Below, one piece after another: positions 9,396 to 18,870 of a DNA stretch of 64,000 bases. The notes below the pieces were generated by a model. The model saw only the letters and a list, made by a program, of their open reading frames with translations. It made no database searches and was not told the origin of the DNA. Every line of letters starts with the position of its first letter. The stretch's first letter is position 1. Made by a program: the position numbers and the translations under genes. Origin of the DNA: Alphaproteobacteria bacterium (GTDB lineage: Bacteria > Pseudomonadota > Alphaproteobacteria > DSM-16000 > Inquilinaceae). The stretch covers positions 97,760 to 161,759 of the forward strand of contig JANQGH010000009.1 in the NCBI GenBank assembly GCA_028277405.1, read 5' to 3'.

Positions 9396-10077
9396 CCGAA
9401 GGGCCCAGCTTTCTGAGGCCTTGTTGATCCAGACCTGGCTCTCGCCTGCTTTTCCGACCGGTGGTTTCAGCTACAGCCATGCGCTGGAGACCCTTGTCGA
9501 CGAGGACAGGGTGGCCTCGGCCGACGAGGTCGTTGCCTGGCTGTCTTCCGTGCTTGCCTATGGCGGCGGCTGGACCGACGGGTTGCTGTGTCGCGAGGCC
9601 TGGCGCGCGGTGGCGCATTCCGACAATGACCGCCTCGGTGAGCTCGCCGACTTCGCCGCTGCCTTGCCCGGCACGACCGAGTTTGAACTGGAAACGGTTG
9701 CCCAGGGCAAGGCATTCCTGCGCGCCGTCGCGGCCGGCTGGCCGGACCATGTGCCAAGCGCGCTCAGGGAGCAGGGCGGCGTCGCGCTGCCGATCGCGGT
9801 CGGTGCCTGTTGTGCTGCCGCCTCGGTTGATCAGGATCGGACGCTCGCCGCCTATCTTGGCGGCTTGACCGCGCACCTGATCTCCGCCGCCTGCCGGCTG
9901 GTTCCGTTGGGCCAGAGCGACGCGCAGCGGGCGACCGCCGCAATCAACGCCCAATTGCCCGCTTTGGTCACTGACCTGATCGAGGCCGACTTCGATCGGT
10001 TGGGCGCGTGCGCCTGGGTGCTCGATCTTGCCTCCATGTCCCATGAAACTCTGCACACAAGGCTGTTTCGTTCATGA
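9388..10077 (+). CDS. ureF: Urease accessory protein UreF
   Basis: UreF bridges UreD-bound urease and UreG and acts as a GTPase-activating or fidelity factor (229 aa). The conserved N-terminal segment is [23 protein letters not shown]. Other family features are [11 protein letters not shown] and [23 protein letters not shown]. The ATG at 9388 lies inside the ureE tail; an upstream in-frame extension would run through the ureE coding region and is rejected. The stop overlaps ureG (ATGA). Confidence 0.93.
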   Translation: MTDRRAQLSEALLIQTWLSPAFPTGGFSYSHALETLVDEDRVASADEVVAWLSSVLAYGGGWTDGLLCREAWRAVAHSDNDRLGELADFAAALPGTTEFELETVAQGKAFLRAVAAGWPDHVPSALREQGGVALPIAVGACCAAASVDQDRTLAAYLGGLTAHLISAACRLVPLGQSDAQRATAAINAQLPALVTDLIEADFDRLGACAWVLDLASMSHETLHTRLFRS

Positions 10078-10724
10078 CCGATACACTCACAGACGCCGCC
10101 CCGGCCGCCCAAACGCCAGCGCATGGTCCGTTGCGTGTCGGCATCGGCGGGCCGGTCGGCTCCGGCAAGACGGCGCTGGTCGAGGCGCTGTGCAAGCATT
10201 TGCGCGACCGCTTCGACCTGATCGTCGTCACCAACGACATCTACACCAAGGAAGACCAGCAGATCCTGACCCGCGCGGGCGCGCTGGAGCAGGACCGCAT
10301 CATGGGCGTCGAGACCGGCGGTTGCCCTCATACGGCCATCCGCGAGGACGCGTCGATCAATCTGGCCGCCGTCGACGAGATGGTCGGCCGCTATCCACAA
10401 GCGCAGATCTGCCTGATCGAAAGCGGCGGCGACAATCTGGCCGCCACCTTCAGCCCGGAGCTGGCCGACATCACGCTTTACGTCATCGATGTGTCGGCCG
10501 GGGACAAGATCCCGCGCAAGGGCGGCCCAGGCATCACGCGGTCGGACCTGTTGATCATCAACAAGACCGATCTGGCGCCCCTTGTCGGCGCCTCGTTGGA
10601 TGTGATGGACCGTGACACGCGCCGCATGCGCGGTGACCGACCGTTCGTCTTCACCAACCTGAAGGCCGGCGACGGCGTCGCGACCATTGCCGACTTCATT
10701 TTGCAAACAGGCGGCGTAACGTGA
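10074..10724 (+). CDS. ureG: Urease accessory GTPase UreG
   Basis: SIMIBI-class GTPase that powers nickel insertion into urease (216 aa). The P-loop GGPVGSGKT spans residues 25-33. Further motifs are [14 protein letters not shown], the nickel-binding CPH motif in [33 protein letters not shown] and the guanine-specificity NKTD in [11 protein letters not shown]. Its ATG overlaps the ureF stop. Confidence 0.97.
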   Translation: MTDTLTDAAPAAQTPAHGPLRVGIGGPVGSGKTALVEALCKHLRDRFDLIVVTNDIYTKEDQQILTRAGALEQDRIMGVETGGCPHTAIREDASINLAAVDEMVGRYPQAQICLIESGGDNLAATFSPELADITLYVIDVSAGDKIPRKGGPGITRSDLLIINKTDLAPLVGASLDVMDRDTRRMRGDRPFVFTNLKAGDGVATIADFILQTGGVT

Positions 10725-10781
10725 CGTCGTCCATCCCGGCCCGCTCTCTCCAAGCTCCCGAAAACCAAAGGAATAACCACC

Positions 10782-11366
10782 ATGACCACCAAGACCCGCG
10801 CCACAGCGTTCGCCTCCGCGCTGGTGCCGATGCTCCTGTTCGCCCTGCCGGCGGCTGCCCATCCCGGGCATGGTGAAGGGTCCGGGCTTGCGGCCGGCCT
10901 CTTGCACCCACTCACGGGTCTTGATCACGTGGCGGCGATGCTGGCGATCGGTCTGTGGGCGGCGATGATCGGCGGCCGTGCCGCGCTAGCGATGGGCATC
11001 ACGCTTCCGCTGGGCTTGATTGCCGGCGCTTCGTTGCTGGCTGTCGGCATCGGACTGCCGTTCGTCGAAAGCGGCATCCTGCTGTCCCTGCTGGCGGCGG
11101 GGTTGGCACTAAGTCTGGCGTTCCGGCCGAGCGCGATCTTTGCGGCCGTTCTGGTCGGCGGATTCGCCCTGTTCCACGGCTATGCCCACGCCTTGGGCGC
11201 GCCGGTCGGCGCGTCGTGGTTGGCCTACATCGCCGGTTTTGTCGCCTCCAGCGTTGGGCTTTGCGCGGTCGGTGCCGTTCTCGGCCGGCTGTTAGTCAGG
11301 CCCATCGGGTTTCGGCTTGCTGGCGCGGCGACCCTGTCGGTTGGGCTGGTGCTGGCGCTGGTCTGA
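10782..11366 (+). CDS. hupE: HupE/UreJ-family membrane protein, probable nickel permease
   Basis: Small multi-pass membrane protein (194 aa) of the HupE/UreJ family. A signal-like segment (to about residue 26, ending PAAAHPGHG) is followed by about six hydrophobic helices. Family motifs are HPLTGLDHVAAMLAIGLWAA near the N-terminus and FALFHGYAHALGAP in the middle; the His residues are thought to bind nickel. It ends the urease operon, 57 bp after ureG, and would supply nickel to the enzyme. That job is inferred from family and context. AAGGAATAACCACC precedes the ATG. Confidence 0.88.
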   Translation: MTTKTRATAFASALVPMLLFALPAAAHPGHGEGSGLAAGLLHPLTGLDHVAAMLAIGLWAAMIGGRAALAMGITLPLGLIAGASLLAVGIGLPFVESGILLSLLAAGLALSLAFRPSAIFAAVLVGGFALFHGYAHALGAPVGASWLAYIAGFVASSVGLCAVGAVLGRLLVRPIGFRLAGAATLSVGLVLALV

Positions 11367-11371
11367 CCGCG

Positions 11372-12286
11372 TCAGCCGGGCGCGCCGGGCAGAACTTCTG
11401 ATTTGAGACGGCCCGCCTCGGCCGTCGTCGGAAACGCGGGCTGGGTGCCGGGGCGCGTGACGGTGATGGCGGCTGCTCGCATGCCGAGGGTGGCCGCCAG
11501 TGTCAGATCGGCACCCTCGGCAAGGCCGGCGATCGTCGTACCGCAGAAGGTATCGCCGGCGCCGGCGGTGTCGATGGTCTTCACCGGTTTCGCCGCCAGG
11601 TGTTCGATACCCGCCCCGTCGACGATGGCGGCACCATCGCCGCCAAGCGTCACGACGACCTGCCGCGCCCCAGCCTCGAGCAGCCGCTCGCCGCCGCTAG
11701 CCGGATCGTCGGTGTCCGCGAGTGCCGCAAGCTCTGGTCGGTTCAACACCAAAAGGTCGACGAACGGCAGCAGCGGCCGAACGTCCCACTGGATCGGCGC
11801 CGAGTTGAAGAAGGTGTTCGCACCCCGCCGCTTGGCCTCCTGCACGGCGGCCAGCGTCGCCTCTTGGCTTAGGTTGCCCTGAACGGCCAACCAGTTGCCC
11901 TGTGTCAGGCTGCTTGCGTGGCGGGCGAGCAGCTCCGGCGACAGCGATCGCGCGGCCGCATGGCTGCTGACGATGATATTCTCGCCGTCCTTATCGACCG
12001 TAATAACCGACTGATCGGTAGGCGCCGGAACCGCGACGAGCCCGGCGATGTCGACCGCCTCCGCTGCCAGCTGGTCACGGACGAACTGGCCATCCCGGTC
12101 GCTGCCGACCGCCGCGACCAGTCGCACGTCCGCGCCGAAGCGGCTGGCGACCACCGCCTGATTGGCACCCTTGCCGCCGACATGAAGGTCGTGGGCCTCG
12201 GCAAGCACGGTCTCCCCCGGCTGAGCCAGCCGGCGCACGCGGAAAACCTGATCGGTGGTTACGTTGCCAAGAACAAGTATCGTCAT
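11372..12286 (-). CDS. Ribokinase-family (PfkB) sugar kinase
   Basis: PfkB-fold carbohydrate kinase, closest in pattern to ribokinase (304 aa). It shows the substrate-binding GGKGANQ at residues 37-43 and the anion-hole/catalytic motif DTAGAGDTF with Asp245. Ribose is the usual substrate, but no ribose transporter or RbsD is nearby. It is convergent with hupE and divergent from the BtpA-family gene, and its neighbours are inositol genes, so another sugar or polyol is possible. The ATG at 12286 begins MTILVLGNVTTDQVF, a normal ribokinase N-terminus. Confidence 0.85.
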   Translation of the reverse strand: MTILVLGNVTTDQVFRVRRLAQPGETVLAEAHDLHVGGKGANQAVVASRFGADVRLVAAVGSDRDGQFVRDQLAAEAVDIAGLVAVPAPTDQSVITVDKDGENIIVSSHAAARSLSPELLARHASSLTQGNWLAVQGNLSQEATLAAVQEAKRRGANTFFNSAPIQWDVRPLLPFVDLLVLNRPELAALADTDDPASGGERLLEAGARQVVVTLGGDGAAIVDGAGIEHLAAKPVKTIDTAGAGDTFCGTTIAGLAEGADLTLAATLGMRAAAITVTRPGTQPAFPTTAEAGRLKSEVLPGAPG

Positions 12287-12328
12287 CTGTTACGCAAATA
12301 AGCTACGACGTTTGGTGATGGCGCGCGT

Positions 12329-12342
12329 GAAAACCGCTTGCT
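12329..12342. promoter_or_regulatory. Weak candidate LacI-type site
   Basis: The divergent gap between the kinase and the BtpA-family gene contains a sequence matching the local LacI-site consensus (see 13285) at 9 of 14 positions. Only the CTTGC half is good. It is listed because its place between divergent genes is where an operator would sit. Confidence 0.2.
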
Positions 12343-12437
12343 ATGTCAACGTTGCCCATCGTCGACGGATCAGACGCGGCCTTATGGCCGGCAGGCCGAC
12401 CTGACCCTGTCGATATCTGAAAACCTAGGGAAAAACC

Positions 12438-13280
12438 ATGTCGCAAGCGGTCTCCGCGCCGAAAGACAACTGCCTGATCGCCCTGTTCGGACGACCGAAA
12501 GTCGCCATTGGTGTCGTACATTGCCCGGCGTTTCCGGGTTCCCCGCGGTACGACGGGGCGGCGATCGACGCCGTTTACGATGCCGCGATGCGCGATGCCG
12601 CGGCCTACGCCGACGGCGGCATGCATGGCCTGATCATCGAGAATCACGGCGACATTCCCTTCCTGCGGCCAGCCGATCTGGGGCCGGAAACGGCCGCTGC
12701 CATGGCGGTCGTAACGGACCGCATAAGGCGGCAGGTCGATGTGCCACTTGGCATCAATGTGTTGGCCAACGGCGCGATCCAGGCCCTTGCCGTTGCGAAG
12801 GCAGCCAGCGCGGGCTTCATTCGGGTCAATCAATGGGCCAACGCCTATGTTTCCAACGAAGGCCTGCTGGACGGCGAGGCGGCATCGGCCCTGCGCTATC
12901 GCGCCAATCTGAGGGCGAATGAGGTTGCGATCTTCGCCGACGCCCACGTCAAGCACGGCGCCCACGCCATCACCGCCGACCGATCGATCGAGGAACTGAC
13001 GCGGGACCTGGAGTTCTTCGATGCCGATGCAGTGATCGCGACGGGGCAGCGGACCGGCGATACCGCCACGGTGCAGGAACTCGGCGTCGTGGCCTCCGCG
13101 ACCCAGTTGCCCGTGCTGGTCGGTTCCGGCGTGCGGCCCGATAATGTCGGGGAGATCATGTCGATCGCGGATGGCGTGATCGTGGCCAGCGCGCTGAAAA
13201 CAAGCGGCATTTGGACCGATCCGGTGGACGCCAGCCGGGTGGTCGACTTTATGCGCGCCTTTGACAGCGCCACGGCTTAA
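12438..13280 (+). CDS. BtpA/SgcQ-family TIM-barrel protein
   Basis: Member of the BtpA/SgcQ family (280 aa), a TIM-barrel group named after a photosystem I biogenesis factor but mostly found in bacterial carbohydrate operons with unknown reactions. Visible family features are VAIGVVHCPAFPGSPRY near the N-terminus, GGMHGLIIENHGDIPF, PLGINVLANGA, FADAHVKHGAH and PVLVGSGVRPDN. It lies beside a PfkB kinase and just upstream of the LacI gene, suggesting a role in sugar or polyol breakdown. No specific reaction is claimed. Confidence 0.85.
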   Translation: MSQAVSAPKDNCLIALFGRPKVAIGVVHCPAFPGSPRYDGAAIDAVYDAAMRDAAAYADGGMHGLIIENHGDIPFLRPADLGPETAAAMAVVTDRIRRQVDVPLGINVLANGAIQALAVAKAASAGFIRVNQWANAYVSNEGLLDGEAASALRYRANLRANEVAIFADAHVKHGAHAITADRSIEELTRDLEFFDADAVIATGQRTGDTATVQELGVVASATQLPVLVGSGVRPDNVGEIMSIADGVIVASALKTSGIWTDPVDASRVVDFMRAFDSATA

Positions 13281-13284
13281 CGCC

Positions 13285-13298
13285 TGCAAGCCTTTGCA
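13285..13298. promoter_or_regulatory. LacI-type operator, copy 1
   Basis: 14-bp palindrome TGCAAGCCTTTGCA; on the other strand it reads TGCAAAGGCTTGCA. It matches two copies at 16811 and 16932, giving the consensus TGCAAA-SS-CTTGCR. It lies 67 bp upstream of the LacI-family gene, fitting autoregulation. Confidence 0.7.
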
Positions 13299-13364
13299 AA
13301 ATGGCGCTTGAATGCTATCGACTGACCCGGCCATTGGCACATGTGAGGTCGGGACGGAACAAGG

Positions 13365-14390
13365 GTGGTGACCGGTAAGGCAGGCGGACGATCGCGGGTA
13401 ACGGCCGTCGACGTGGCGCGCGAGGCGGGGGTTTCGATCTCGGCTGTCTCGCGGGTGTTCACGCCGGGCGCCAGCGCGTCCTCAAAGATGCGGGCCAAGG
13501 TTTTGGCGGTGTCGGAGCGGCTGGACTACATGCCCAACGCAATGGCCCGGTCGCTGATGACCAATCGGACCCATCTGATCGGCATCATCATGGCCAACTT
13601 TAAAAACCCGGTTTATCTCTCGATCCTCGACAGCTTCACCCATGCCATCCAGCAGCGTGGCCTGCGTTCGCTTCTGTTCAACGTCTCGCGCGGCGACGAT
13701 CTGGAGGCGTCGGCGCGTCAGATCATGGAATACAGCATCGACGGCATGATCGTCTCGGCGGCATCCATGTCCCCGCTTCTGTCGGACCAATGCCGCCGGC
13801 GGGGCATCCCGCTGGTCGTGTTCGCGCGCCACCCGCGCAACGTAAAGGCTAATGTGGTGACGGCGGACAATGTCGCCGGCGGGCGGCTGGCCGCGCGTCT
13901 GCTGATCGAACGGGGCTATCGCCGGATGGCCTATGTCGGCGGGCCGGAAACCGTCTCCACCTCGCTGGACCGGGGATCGGGCTTTGACCAGGCGCTGGCG
14001 GAAGCGGGGCTCGACCGCGTGCGCCGCGTGAACGCCACCGACTATGGCTATGATGAAGGATACGAGGCCGTATCTCGGTTGCTTAACGGTGGCGACCGGC
14101 CAGAGGCCGTTTTCTGTGCCAATGACATCATGGCCATGGCGGCCCTCGATGCCGCACGCTACGACTTCGGCCTCCGCGTTCCCGAGGACTTCGCGGTCAT
14201 CGGTTTCGACGACATTCCGTTCGCCGCCACCAAGCCTTATCGGCTGACGACCATCCGCCAGCCGATGGATGCCATGGTCCGCCAGTCGATTGATGTGCTG
14301 ACCGACCAGATCAGTGCCCCCGACGTGTCACCGGTGACACGCATCCTGCCCTGTTCCGTGATCGAACGCGACACGGTCAGGTCGTCCTAG
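13365..14390 (+). CDS. LacI-family transcriptional regulator
   Basis: LacI/GalR-type repressor (341 aa). The N-terminal helix-turn-helix is TAVDVAREAGVSISAVSRVF, followed by the hinge-region helix (YMPNAMARSLMTNRT) and a periplasmic-binding-like effector domain (IGIIMANFKNPVYLSILDSF; VIGFDDIPFAATKPYRLTTI). It starts with GTG at 13365 (a second GTG follows at 13368) after GGGACGGAACAAGG. Identical-type palindromes at its own promoter and in the divergent promoter before iolD point to local control of the inositol genes. Its 3' end overlaps the convergent dehydrogenase gene by 4 bp. Confidence 0.92.
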   Translation: MVTGKAGGRSRVTAVDVAREAGVSISAVSRVFTPGASASSKMRAKVLAVSERLDYMPNAMARSLMTNRTHLIGIIMANFKNPVYLSILDSFTHAIQQRGLRSLLFNVSRGDDLEASARQIMEYSIDGMIVSAASMSPLLSDQCRRRGIPLVVFARHPRNVKANVVTADNVAGGRLAARLLIERGYRRMAYVGGPETVSTSLDRGSGFDQALAEAGLDRVRRVNATDYGYDEGYEAVSRLLNGGDRPEAVFCANDIMAMAALDAARYDFGLRVPEDFAVIGFDDIPFAATKPYRLTTIRQPMDAMVRQSIDVLTDQISAPDVSPVTRILPCSVIERDTVRSS

Positions 14391-15526
14391 CCCGTCGCGC
14401 GCCGTACCTGAGACCAGATGCTGCCGGCGCTTGCCGAGTCGACCGCCGCCGAAACGGCGGCGACGCCGTCAAAACCGTCTTCAACCGTCGGAAGACGATG
14501 GCGGGCCGCCTCTGCCTCCGGTCCTCCGGCCAGGATGTCGGCGGCGTCTCGGTAAAGATTGGCCACCGCCTCCACGAACCCCTCGGCATGGCCGCCCCCG
14601 ATCCGCGAGGCTTTCAGCGCCTCTGGCGCCAGATACGCCGTGCCGCGCTCCAGGATCCGCGTGGCCTCGCCGATCGGCGAGAAATAGAGCTGGTTGGGCT
14701 GCTCTTGCGACCAGCTCAAGCCGCCGGTTTCCCCGAACACGCGGATCGTCAGCCCGTGAATCTGGCCGATGGCGACCGAACTGGTCCATAGCCGTCCGAC
14801 CGCGCCACCCGAGAAGCGCAGCGCCAACAGGGCGTCGTCCTCCAGCTCGCGGCCGGGCACGCACCGGTCGAACACGGCGCTGACCGCATCCAGCCTGTCG
14901 CCCAGGATGAATGTCGCAAGGAACAACGCATGGCTGCCCGCGTCGGTGAGAACCGCGCTGTCGCCGGCGATCTTGGGGTCATAGCGCCAGACGGTTCCAG
15001 GCGAGGGGTCGGCATCCGCGTGCCCGCCATGGGCAAACTCCGCCATCACGACCCGAACCTTGCCGATGGCGCCGTCCGCCACCATGGCGCGCGCCTGGCG
15101 GATCATCGGATAGCCGGAATAGCTGTAGTTCACGGCACAAAGCGTTCGGCGGACGCGCGACAGCGCGATCAAGTCCGCGGCCTCGTCGACGTTCAGTGTC
15201 ATCGGCTTTTCGCAGAAGACCGCGAAGCCGGCGTCCAGAAAGGCCCGGGCGACCTCGTAATGGCTGTTGTTGGGCGTCGCGATGGTGACGAGGTCCAGGC
15301 GGTCCGGCCGGTCGATCTCTGCCGCCAGCATTTCCCGCCAATCGCCATAGGCGCGATCGGGCTCCATGCCGAGTTCCATGCCGAAGCTGCGTCCGCGCTC
15401 TGGGTCGATGTCCAGCGCGCCCGCCGTCAGGGCAAAGTGTCGGTCGAGATGGGCCGCCAACCGGTGCGTGCCGCCGATCTGGCTGCCCTTGCCGCCGCCG
15501 ACCATGCCCCAGCGAAACTGTGTCAT
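14387..15526 (-). CDS. Gfo/Idh/MocA-family oxidoreductase
   Basis: NAD(P)-dependent sugar/polyol dehydrogenase family (379 aa). The N-terminal Rossmann segment is WGMVGGGKGSQIGGTHRLAA, the family's lysine motif is CEKPMTLNVDEA, and the C-terminal domain contains LTDAGSHALFLATFILG. The ATG at 15526 is preferred because GAGAGGGATCG directly precedes it and it begins at the Rossmann fold. It is transcribed after the related gene at 15618-16748 with a 91-bp gap. The substrate is unknown; myo-inositol or an inositol isomer is plausible from context. Confidence 0.9.
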   Translation of the reverse strand: MTQFRWGMVGGGKGSQIGGTHRLAAHLDRHFALTAGALDIDPERGRSFGMELGMEPDRAYGDWREMLAAEIDRPDRLDLVTIATPNNSHYEVARAFLDAGFAVFCEKPMTLNVDEAADLIALSRVRRTLCAVNYSYSGYPMIRQARAMVADGAIGKVRVVMAEFAHGGHADADPSPGTVWRYDPKIAGDSAVLTDAGSHALFLATFILGDRLDAVSAVFDRCVPGRELEDDALLALRFSGGAVGRLWTSSVAIGQIHGLTIRVFGETGGLSWSQEQPNQLYFSPIGEATRILERGTAYLAPEALKASRIGGGHAEGFVEAVANLYRDAADILAGGPEAEAARHRLPTVEDGFDGVAAVSAAVDSASAGSIWSQVRRATG

Positions 15527-15617
15527 CGATCCCTCTCGGCAAGCAGCGGATGTGGTAGGTGACTGCACATGGGTTTGGGGGTCGCGATCATGTGGCCGGG
15601 TTGGGCGGGGAGGGCGC

Positions 15618-16748
15618 TCAGATCTCGTCGATCCGGACCCAGCGTTCCTCGTCCTTGGACCGCAACACCGCGTCGACGATGCGGTCGACGTCATATCCGT
15701 CACGGAACGTGGGCCAGACCGGTTTCTGCTCGACGATCGCGGTCACGAAGTCCCGCGCCTCGATCATGATCATGTCGTTGTAGCCAAAGCCGTGCGCCGC
15801 ACCTAAGCAGAAGTTCATGTAATCCGGGTGTTCCGGCCCGGTCAGGATGCGCTTGAAGCCACTGCGCGCCGCATCGTCGCTGGCGCTGAACAGGTGCACC
15901 TCGCCAGGCTGCTCAAGGTCAAACGCGACCGAACCCTTGGTTCCGGTCACGGTAAAGCTGTAGCCCATCTTTTTGCCCGCCGCGACGCGCGAGGCGTGGA
16001 TGCTGCCCATGGCGCCACTTTCAAAGCGCACCATGAACTGCACCTGGTCGTCGTTCTCGACCGTCAGGGCTGCGCCGTCATTGGCCGGCCGGGTCGGATA
16101 GGCGATGTCCGTGTCGGCGACCAGGCGCTCGACCGGGCCCGCCACGCGCAACATGGCGTTGACGATGTGGGTGCCGACATCCGACAGGGCGCCGGCGCGC
16201 GACGCCGTGCGCTGTTGAACGCGCCAGTTGGCAGGCGCGTCTGCATCATGGAAATAGTCCTCGATATGGGTCCCGGCGAAATGGAGAACCTCGCCGATCT
16301 CGCCCGAATGGACGATCTCGGTCGCCAGTTGGGCACTTGGATGCTTGATGTAGTTGTAACCGACCATGGTCGGCACGCCGGTTTCTTCGGCGCGCTCGGT
16401 CAGGCTCAGGGCATCGGCTGCCGACATCGCAAGCGGCTTTTCGCAGAACACCGGCTTGCCCGCATCGAGGGCTGCCAGGCCCATTTCCAGATGGGTGAAC
16501 GGCGGTGTGGAAATGTTGATGGCGTCCACGTCAGGGTCACTGATCAGCACGCGCCAATCGTCGGTCGACCGGCGGAAGCCTAGCCTCTTGGCGTCAGCCT
16601 TCGCGCCTTCCGCCGTCGTGGTGCACAGCATTTCGCAAACCAGCTCGACATCCAGGTCAAAGACCGTCGCGGCAGCCGTGTAGGCGATCGCGTGCGCCTT
16701 GCCCATATAGCCGGAGCCGATGACGCCGATGCGGATTTTGCGGGACAT
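15618..16748 (-). CDS. Gfo/Idh/MocA-family oxidoreductase (inositol-dehydrogenase-like)
   Basis: Second Gfo/Idh/MocA dehydrogenase (376 aa). The Rossmann motif is IRIGVIGSGYMGKAHAIAY, the catalytic-lysine motif is CEKPLAMSAADALSL, and the substrate domain has SDVGTHIVNAMLRVAG. It is divergent from iolD, with two LacI-type palindromes in the 254-bp intergenic region. IolG, the inositol 2-dehydrogenase that starts the pathway, belongs to this family, so this gene or 14387-15526 is the best candidate. The ATG at 16748 removes a ten-residue extension that lacks family similarity. Confidence 0.9.
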   Translation of the reverse strand: MSRKIRIGVIGSGYMGKAHAIAYTAAATVFDLDVELVCEMLCTTTAEGAKADAKRLGFRRSTDDWRVLISDPDVDAINISTPPFTHLEMGLAALDAGKPVFCEKPLAMSAADALSLTERAEETGVPTMVGYNYIKHPSAQLATEIVHSGEIGEVLHFAGTHIEDYFHDADAPANWRVQQRTASRAGALSDVGTHIVNAMLRVAGPVERLVADTDIAYPTRPANDGAALTVENDDQVQFMVRFESGAMGSIHASRVAAGKKMGYSFTVTGTKGSVAFDLEQPGEVHLFSASDDAARSGFKRILTGPEHPDYMNFCLGAAHGFGYNDMIMIEARDFVTAIVEQKPVWPTFRDGYDVDRIVDAVLRSKDEERWVRIDEI

Positions 16749-16810
16749 GACCACACCCGTGAAAACCTGGTTCGCCAAACTGCGCGCATCGTATCCAGGT
16801 CGCCCAAAAA

Positions 16811-16824
16811 CGCAAGCGTTTGCA
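16811..16824. promoter_or_regulatory. LacI-type operator, copy 2
   Basis: Palindrome CGCAAGCGTTTGCA (other strand TGCAAACGCTTGCG). It lies 62 bp upstream of the dehydrogenase that ends at 15618, within the divergent promoter shared with iolD. Confidence 0.7.
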
Positions 16825-16931
16825 GAATTTGTGTCGATTCCGTTTCGGCGTTTACAAGATCAGCTGAGTGCTCAGGCGCTAACTGCCTTCGAGGCTAATG
16901 CGAAAACGTGGTTGAATGAACGAAGACTTCT

Positions 16932-16945
16932 TGCAAAGCCTTGCA
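16932..16945. promoter_or_regulatory. LacI-type operator, copy 3
   Basis: Palindrome TGCAAAGCCTTGCA, 57 bp upstream of the iolD start. Its centre is 121 bp from copy 2, so a tetrameric or looping LacI repressor could bridge both. Confidence 0.7.
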
Positions 16946-17002
16946 ATTTGGGCTTAAACGACGCGTCGTCGATGGCGGACAGGGTATGGGCGGGAGGCTC
17001 GA

Positions 17003-18859
17003 ATGAAGACCCACAGGTTAACGGTCGCCCAGGCCCTCGTGCGGCACTTGGTGGCGCAGGAAATCGAGCATGAGGACGGCGCGCGCCAGCCCTTGTTTGG
17101 CGGTGCCTTCGCCATCTTCGGCCACGGCAACGTTGCCAGCTTGGGCGAGGCGCTTTATGCGGCGCGCGACCGCCTGCCGACCTGGCGCGGCCAGAACGAA
17201 CAATCCATGGCCCTTGCCGCCGTCGCTTATGCCAAGACCAGGCTGCGGCGCCAGATCGCGATCGCGACATCATCGGTTGGGCCCGGCGCCACCAACATGG
17301 TCACCGCCGCCGGCGTGGCGCACAGCAACCGGCTGCCGCTGCTGCTGCTGTCCGGTGACACGTTCACCAGCCGCCTGCCGGATCCGGTGCTGCAGCAGGT
17401 CGAGCATTTCGGCGCACCGTCGACGACCGTGAACGACGCCTTTCGCGCGGTCAGCCGGTTTTGGGACCGGATTGATGCGCCCGACCAGCTTTTATCCTCG
17501 CTGCCGCAGGCCATCGATACCATGCTCGACCCGGCCGATTGCGGACCGGCGTTCCTTGGCTTGCCGCAGGACGTCCAGGCGCAAGCCTTTGACTGCCCCG
17601 AACGGTTCTTGGAACCGCGCCTGCACCGCATCCGCCGCGCCCGGGCGGACCGCGCCGATATCACGGCCGCGGCAGAGGCCCTGAAGAAGTCGGTACGGCC
17701 GCTGATCATCGCCGGGGGCGGCGTCCATTATTCGCAAGCCGCCGACGCGCTGCGCGGGTTTGCCGAGAAGTACGGTATCCCAGTCATTGAGACGATCGCC
17801 GGGCGCGCGACCCTGACCGCCGACCATCCGCTGAACGCCGGCCCCATCGGACCGACCGGATTTGCCGGCGCCAACGATCTCGCCGCCGATGCCGACGCAG
17901 TTCTCGCCATCGGCACCCGCCTGCAGGACTTCGTGACGGGCTCATGGACCGTGTTTCGAGACGAGGATCTGCGGCTGGTCTCCATCAATGTCGGTCGTTT
18001 CGATGCCCGCAAGCACAACGCGCTGAGCGTCATCGGCGACGCAAGCGAGACGATCGCTGAGCTGGACGCGGCGCTGGGCGATTGGCGCGCGCCCGCCGAC
18101 CGGGCGGCCCAGGGGCGGGTGAAACACGAAGACTGGCTGGCCGGCATCGAGACACGGACGGCACCCGGCAATGCCATGCCGTCCTATGCCCAGGTGGTCG
18201 GCGCGCTGAACCGGCTCGCATCCCCTGCCGATCGGGTCGTGACGGCCGCGGGCGGACTGCCGGCGGAGGTGAACGCCAACTGGAGGCCGTTGAGCCAGGC
18301 CAGCGTCGATGTCGAGTTCGGCTTCTCCTGCATGGGCTACGAAATCGCAGGCGGCTGGGGTACGGCGATCGCGCGCCAAGATGCCGGTGACGAGGGCGAG
18401 ATCATCGTCCTGGTCGGCGACGGTTCGTATCTGATGATGAACTCGGACATCTACTCGTCCGTGCTGGGCGGTCAGAAGATGATCGTCGTCGTGTGCGACA
18501 ATGAGGGCTTCGCCGTCATCGACAAGCTGCAGCGCAATACCGGCAACGAATCCTTCAACAATCTGCTGCGCGATTGTCGCGGCGGCGGCCTGCGCAAGGT
18601 CGACTTTGCGGCCCACGCCAAGGCGCTGGGCGCCGAATCCGAGACGGTCGCCTCGATCGCGGATCTGGAGGCCGCGTTCCAGCGGGCACGGGCGGTCGAG
18701 GGCACCTATGTGATCTCGATCGAGGTCGACAAGACGGTCTGGACCGACGGTGCTGCCTGGTGGGAGGTCGGCGTGCCGCAGGTGTCCGACCGACCGTCCG
18801 TGCGCGCCGCGGCGGCCACGTGGGACGAAGGCCGCCGGCACCAGCGCCGCGGCTATTGA
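17003..18859 (+). CDS. iolD: 3D-(3,5/4)-trihydroxycyclohexane-1,2-dione acylhydrolase IolD
   Basis: Thiamine-diphosphate enzyme that opens the inositol ring, making 5-deoxy-glucuronate (618 aa). The N-terminal segment GHGNVASLGEAL and RGQNEQSMALAAVAYAK are typical of IolD. The middle domain carries AGGGVHYSQAADALR. The TPP/Mg motif begins GDGSYLMMNSDIYS at residue 472. The C-terminus contains KTVWTDGAAWWEVGVPQVSDR, a diagnostic IolD tail. The start ATG at 17003 follows GGGAGGCTCGA. It is the first gene of the plus-strand iolD-C-B-J operon. Confidence 0.95.
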   Translation: MKTHRLTVAQALVRHLVAQEIEHEDGARQPLFGGAFAIFGHGNVASLGEALYAARDRLPTWRGQNEQSMALAAVAYAKTRLRRQIAIATSSVGPGATNMVTAAGVAHSNRLPLLLLSGDTFTSRLPDPVLQQVEHFGAPSTTVNDAFRAVSRFWDRIDAPDQLLSSLPQAIDTMLDPADCGPAFLGLPQDVQAQAFDCPERFLEPRLHRIRRARADRADITAAAEALKKSVRPLIIAGGGVHYSQAADALRGFAEKYGIPVIETIAGRATLTADHPLNAGPIGPTGFAGANDLAADADAVLAIGTRLQDFVTGSWTVFRDEDLRLVSINVGRFDARKHNALSVIGDASETIAELDAALGDWRAPADRAAQGRVKHEDWLAGIETRTAPGNAMPSYAQVVGALNRLASPADRVVTAAGGLPAEVNANWRPLSQASVDVEFGFSCMGYEIAGGWGTAIARQDAGDEGEIIVLVGDGSYLMMNSDIYSSVLGGQKMIVVVCDNEGFAVIDKLQRNTGNESFNNLLRDCRGGGLRKVDFAAHAKALGAESETVASIADLEAAFQRARAVEGTYVISIEVDKTVWTDGAAWWEVGVPQVSDRPSVRAAAATWDEGRRHQRRGY

Positions 18860-18870
18860 GCACGCGTCTC

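Noticed and set aside
12329..12342. Fourth LacI-type operator between kinase and BtpA genes as a firm site
   Set aside because: Only one half matches the consensus, so it is listed only as a weak candidate feature.
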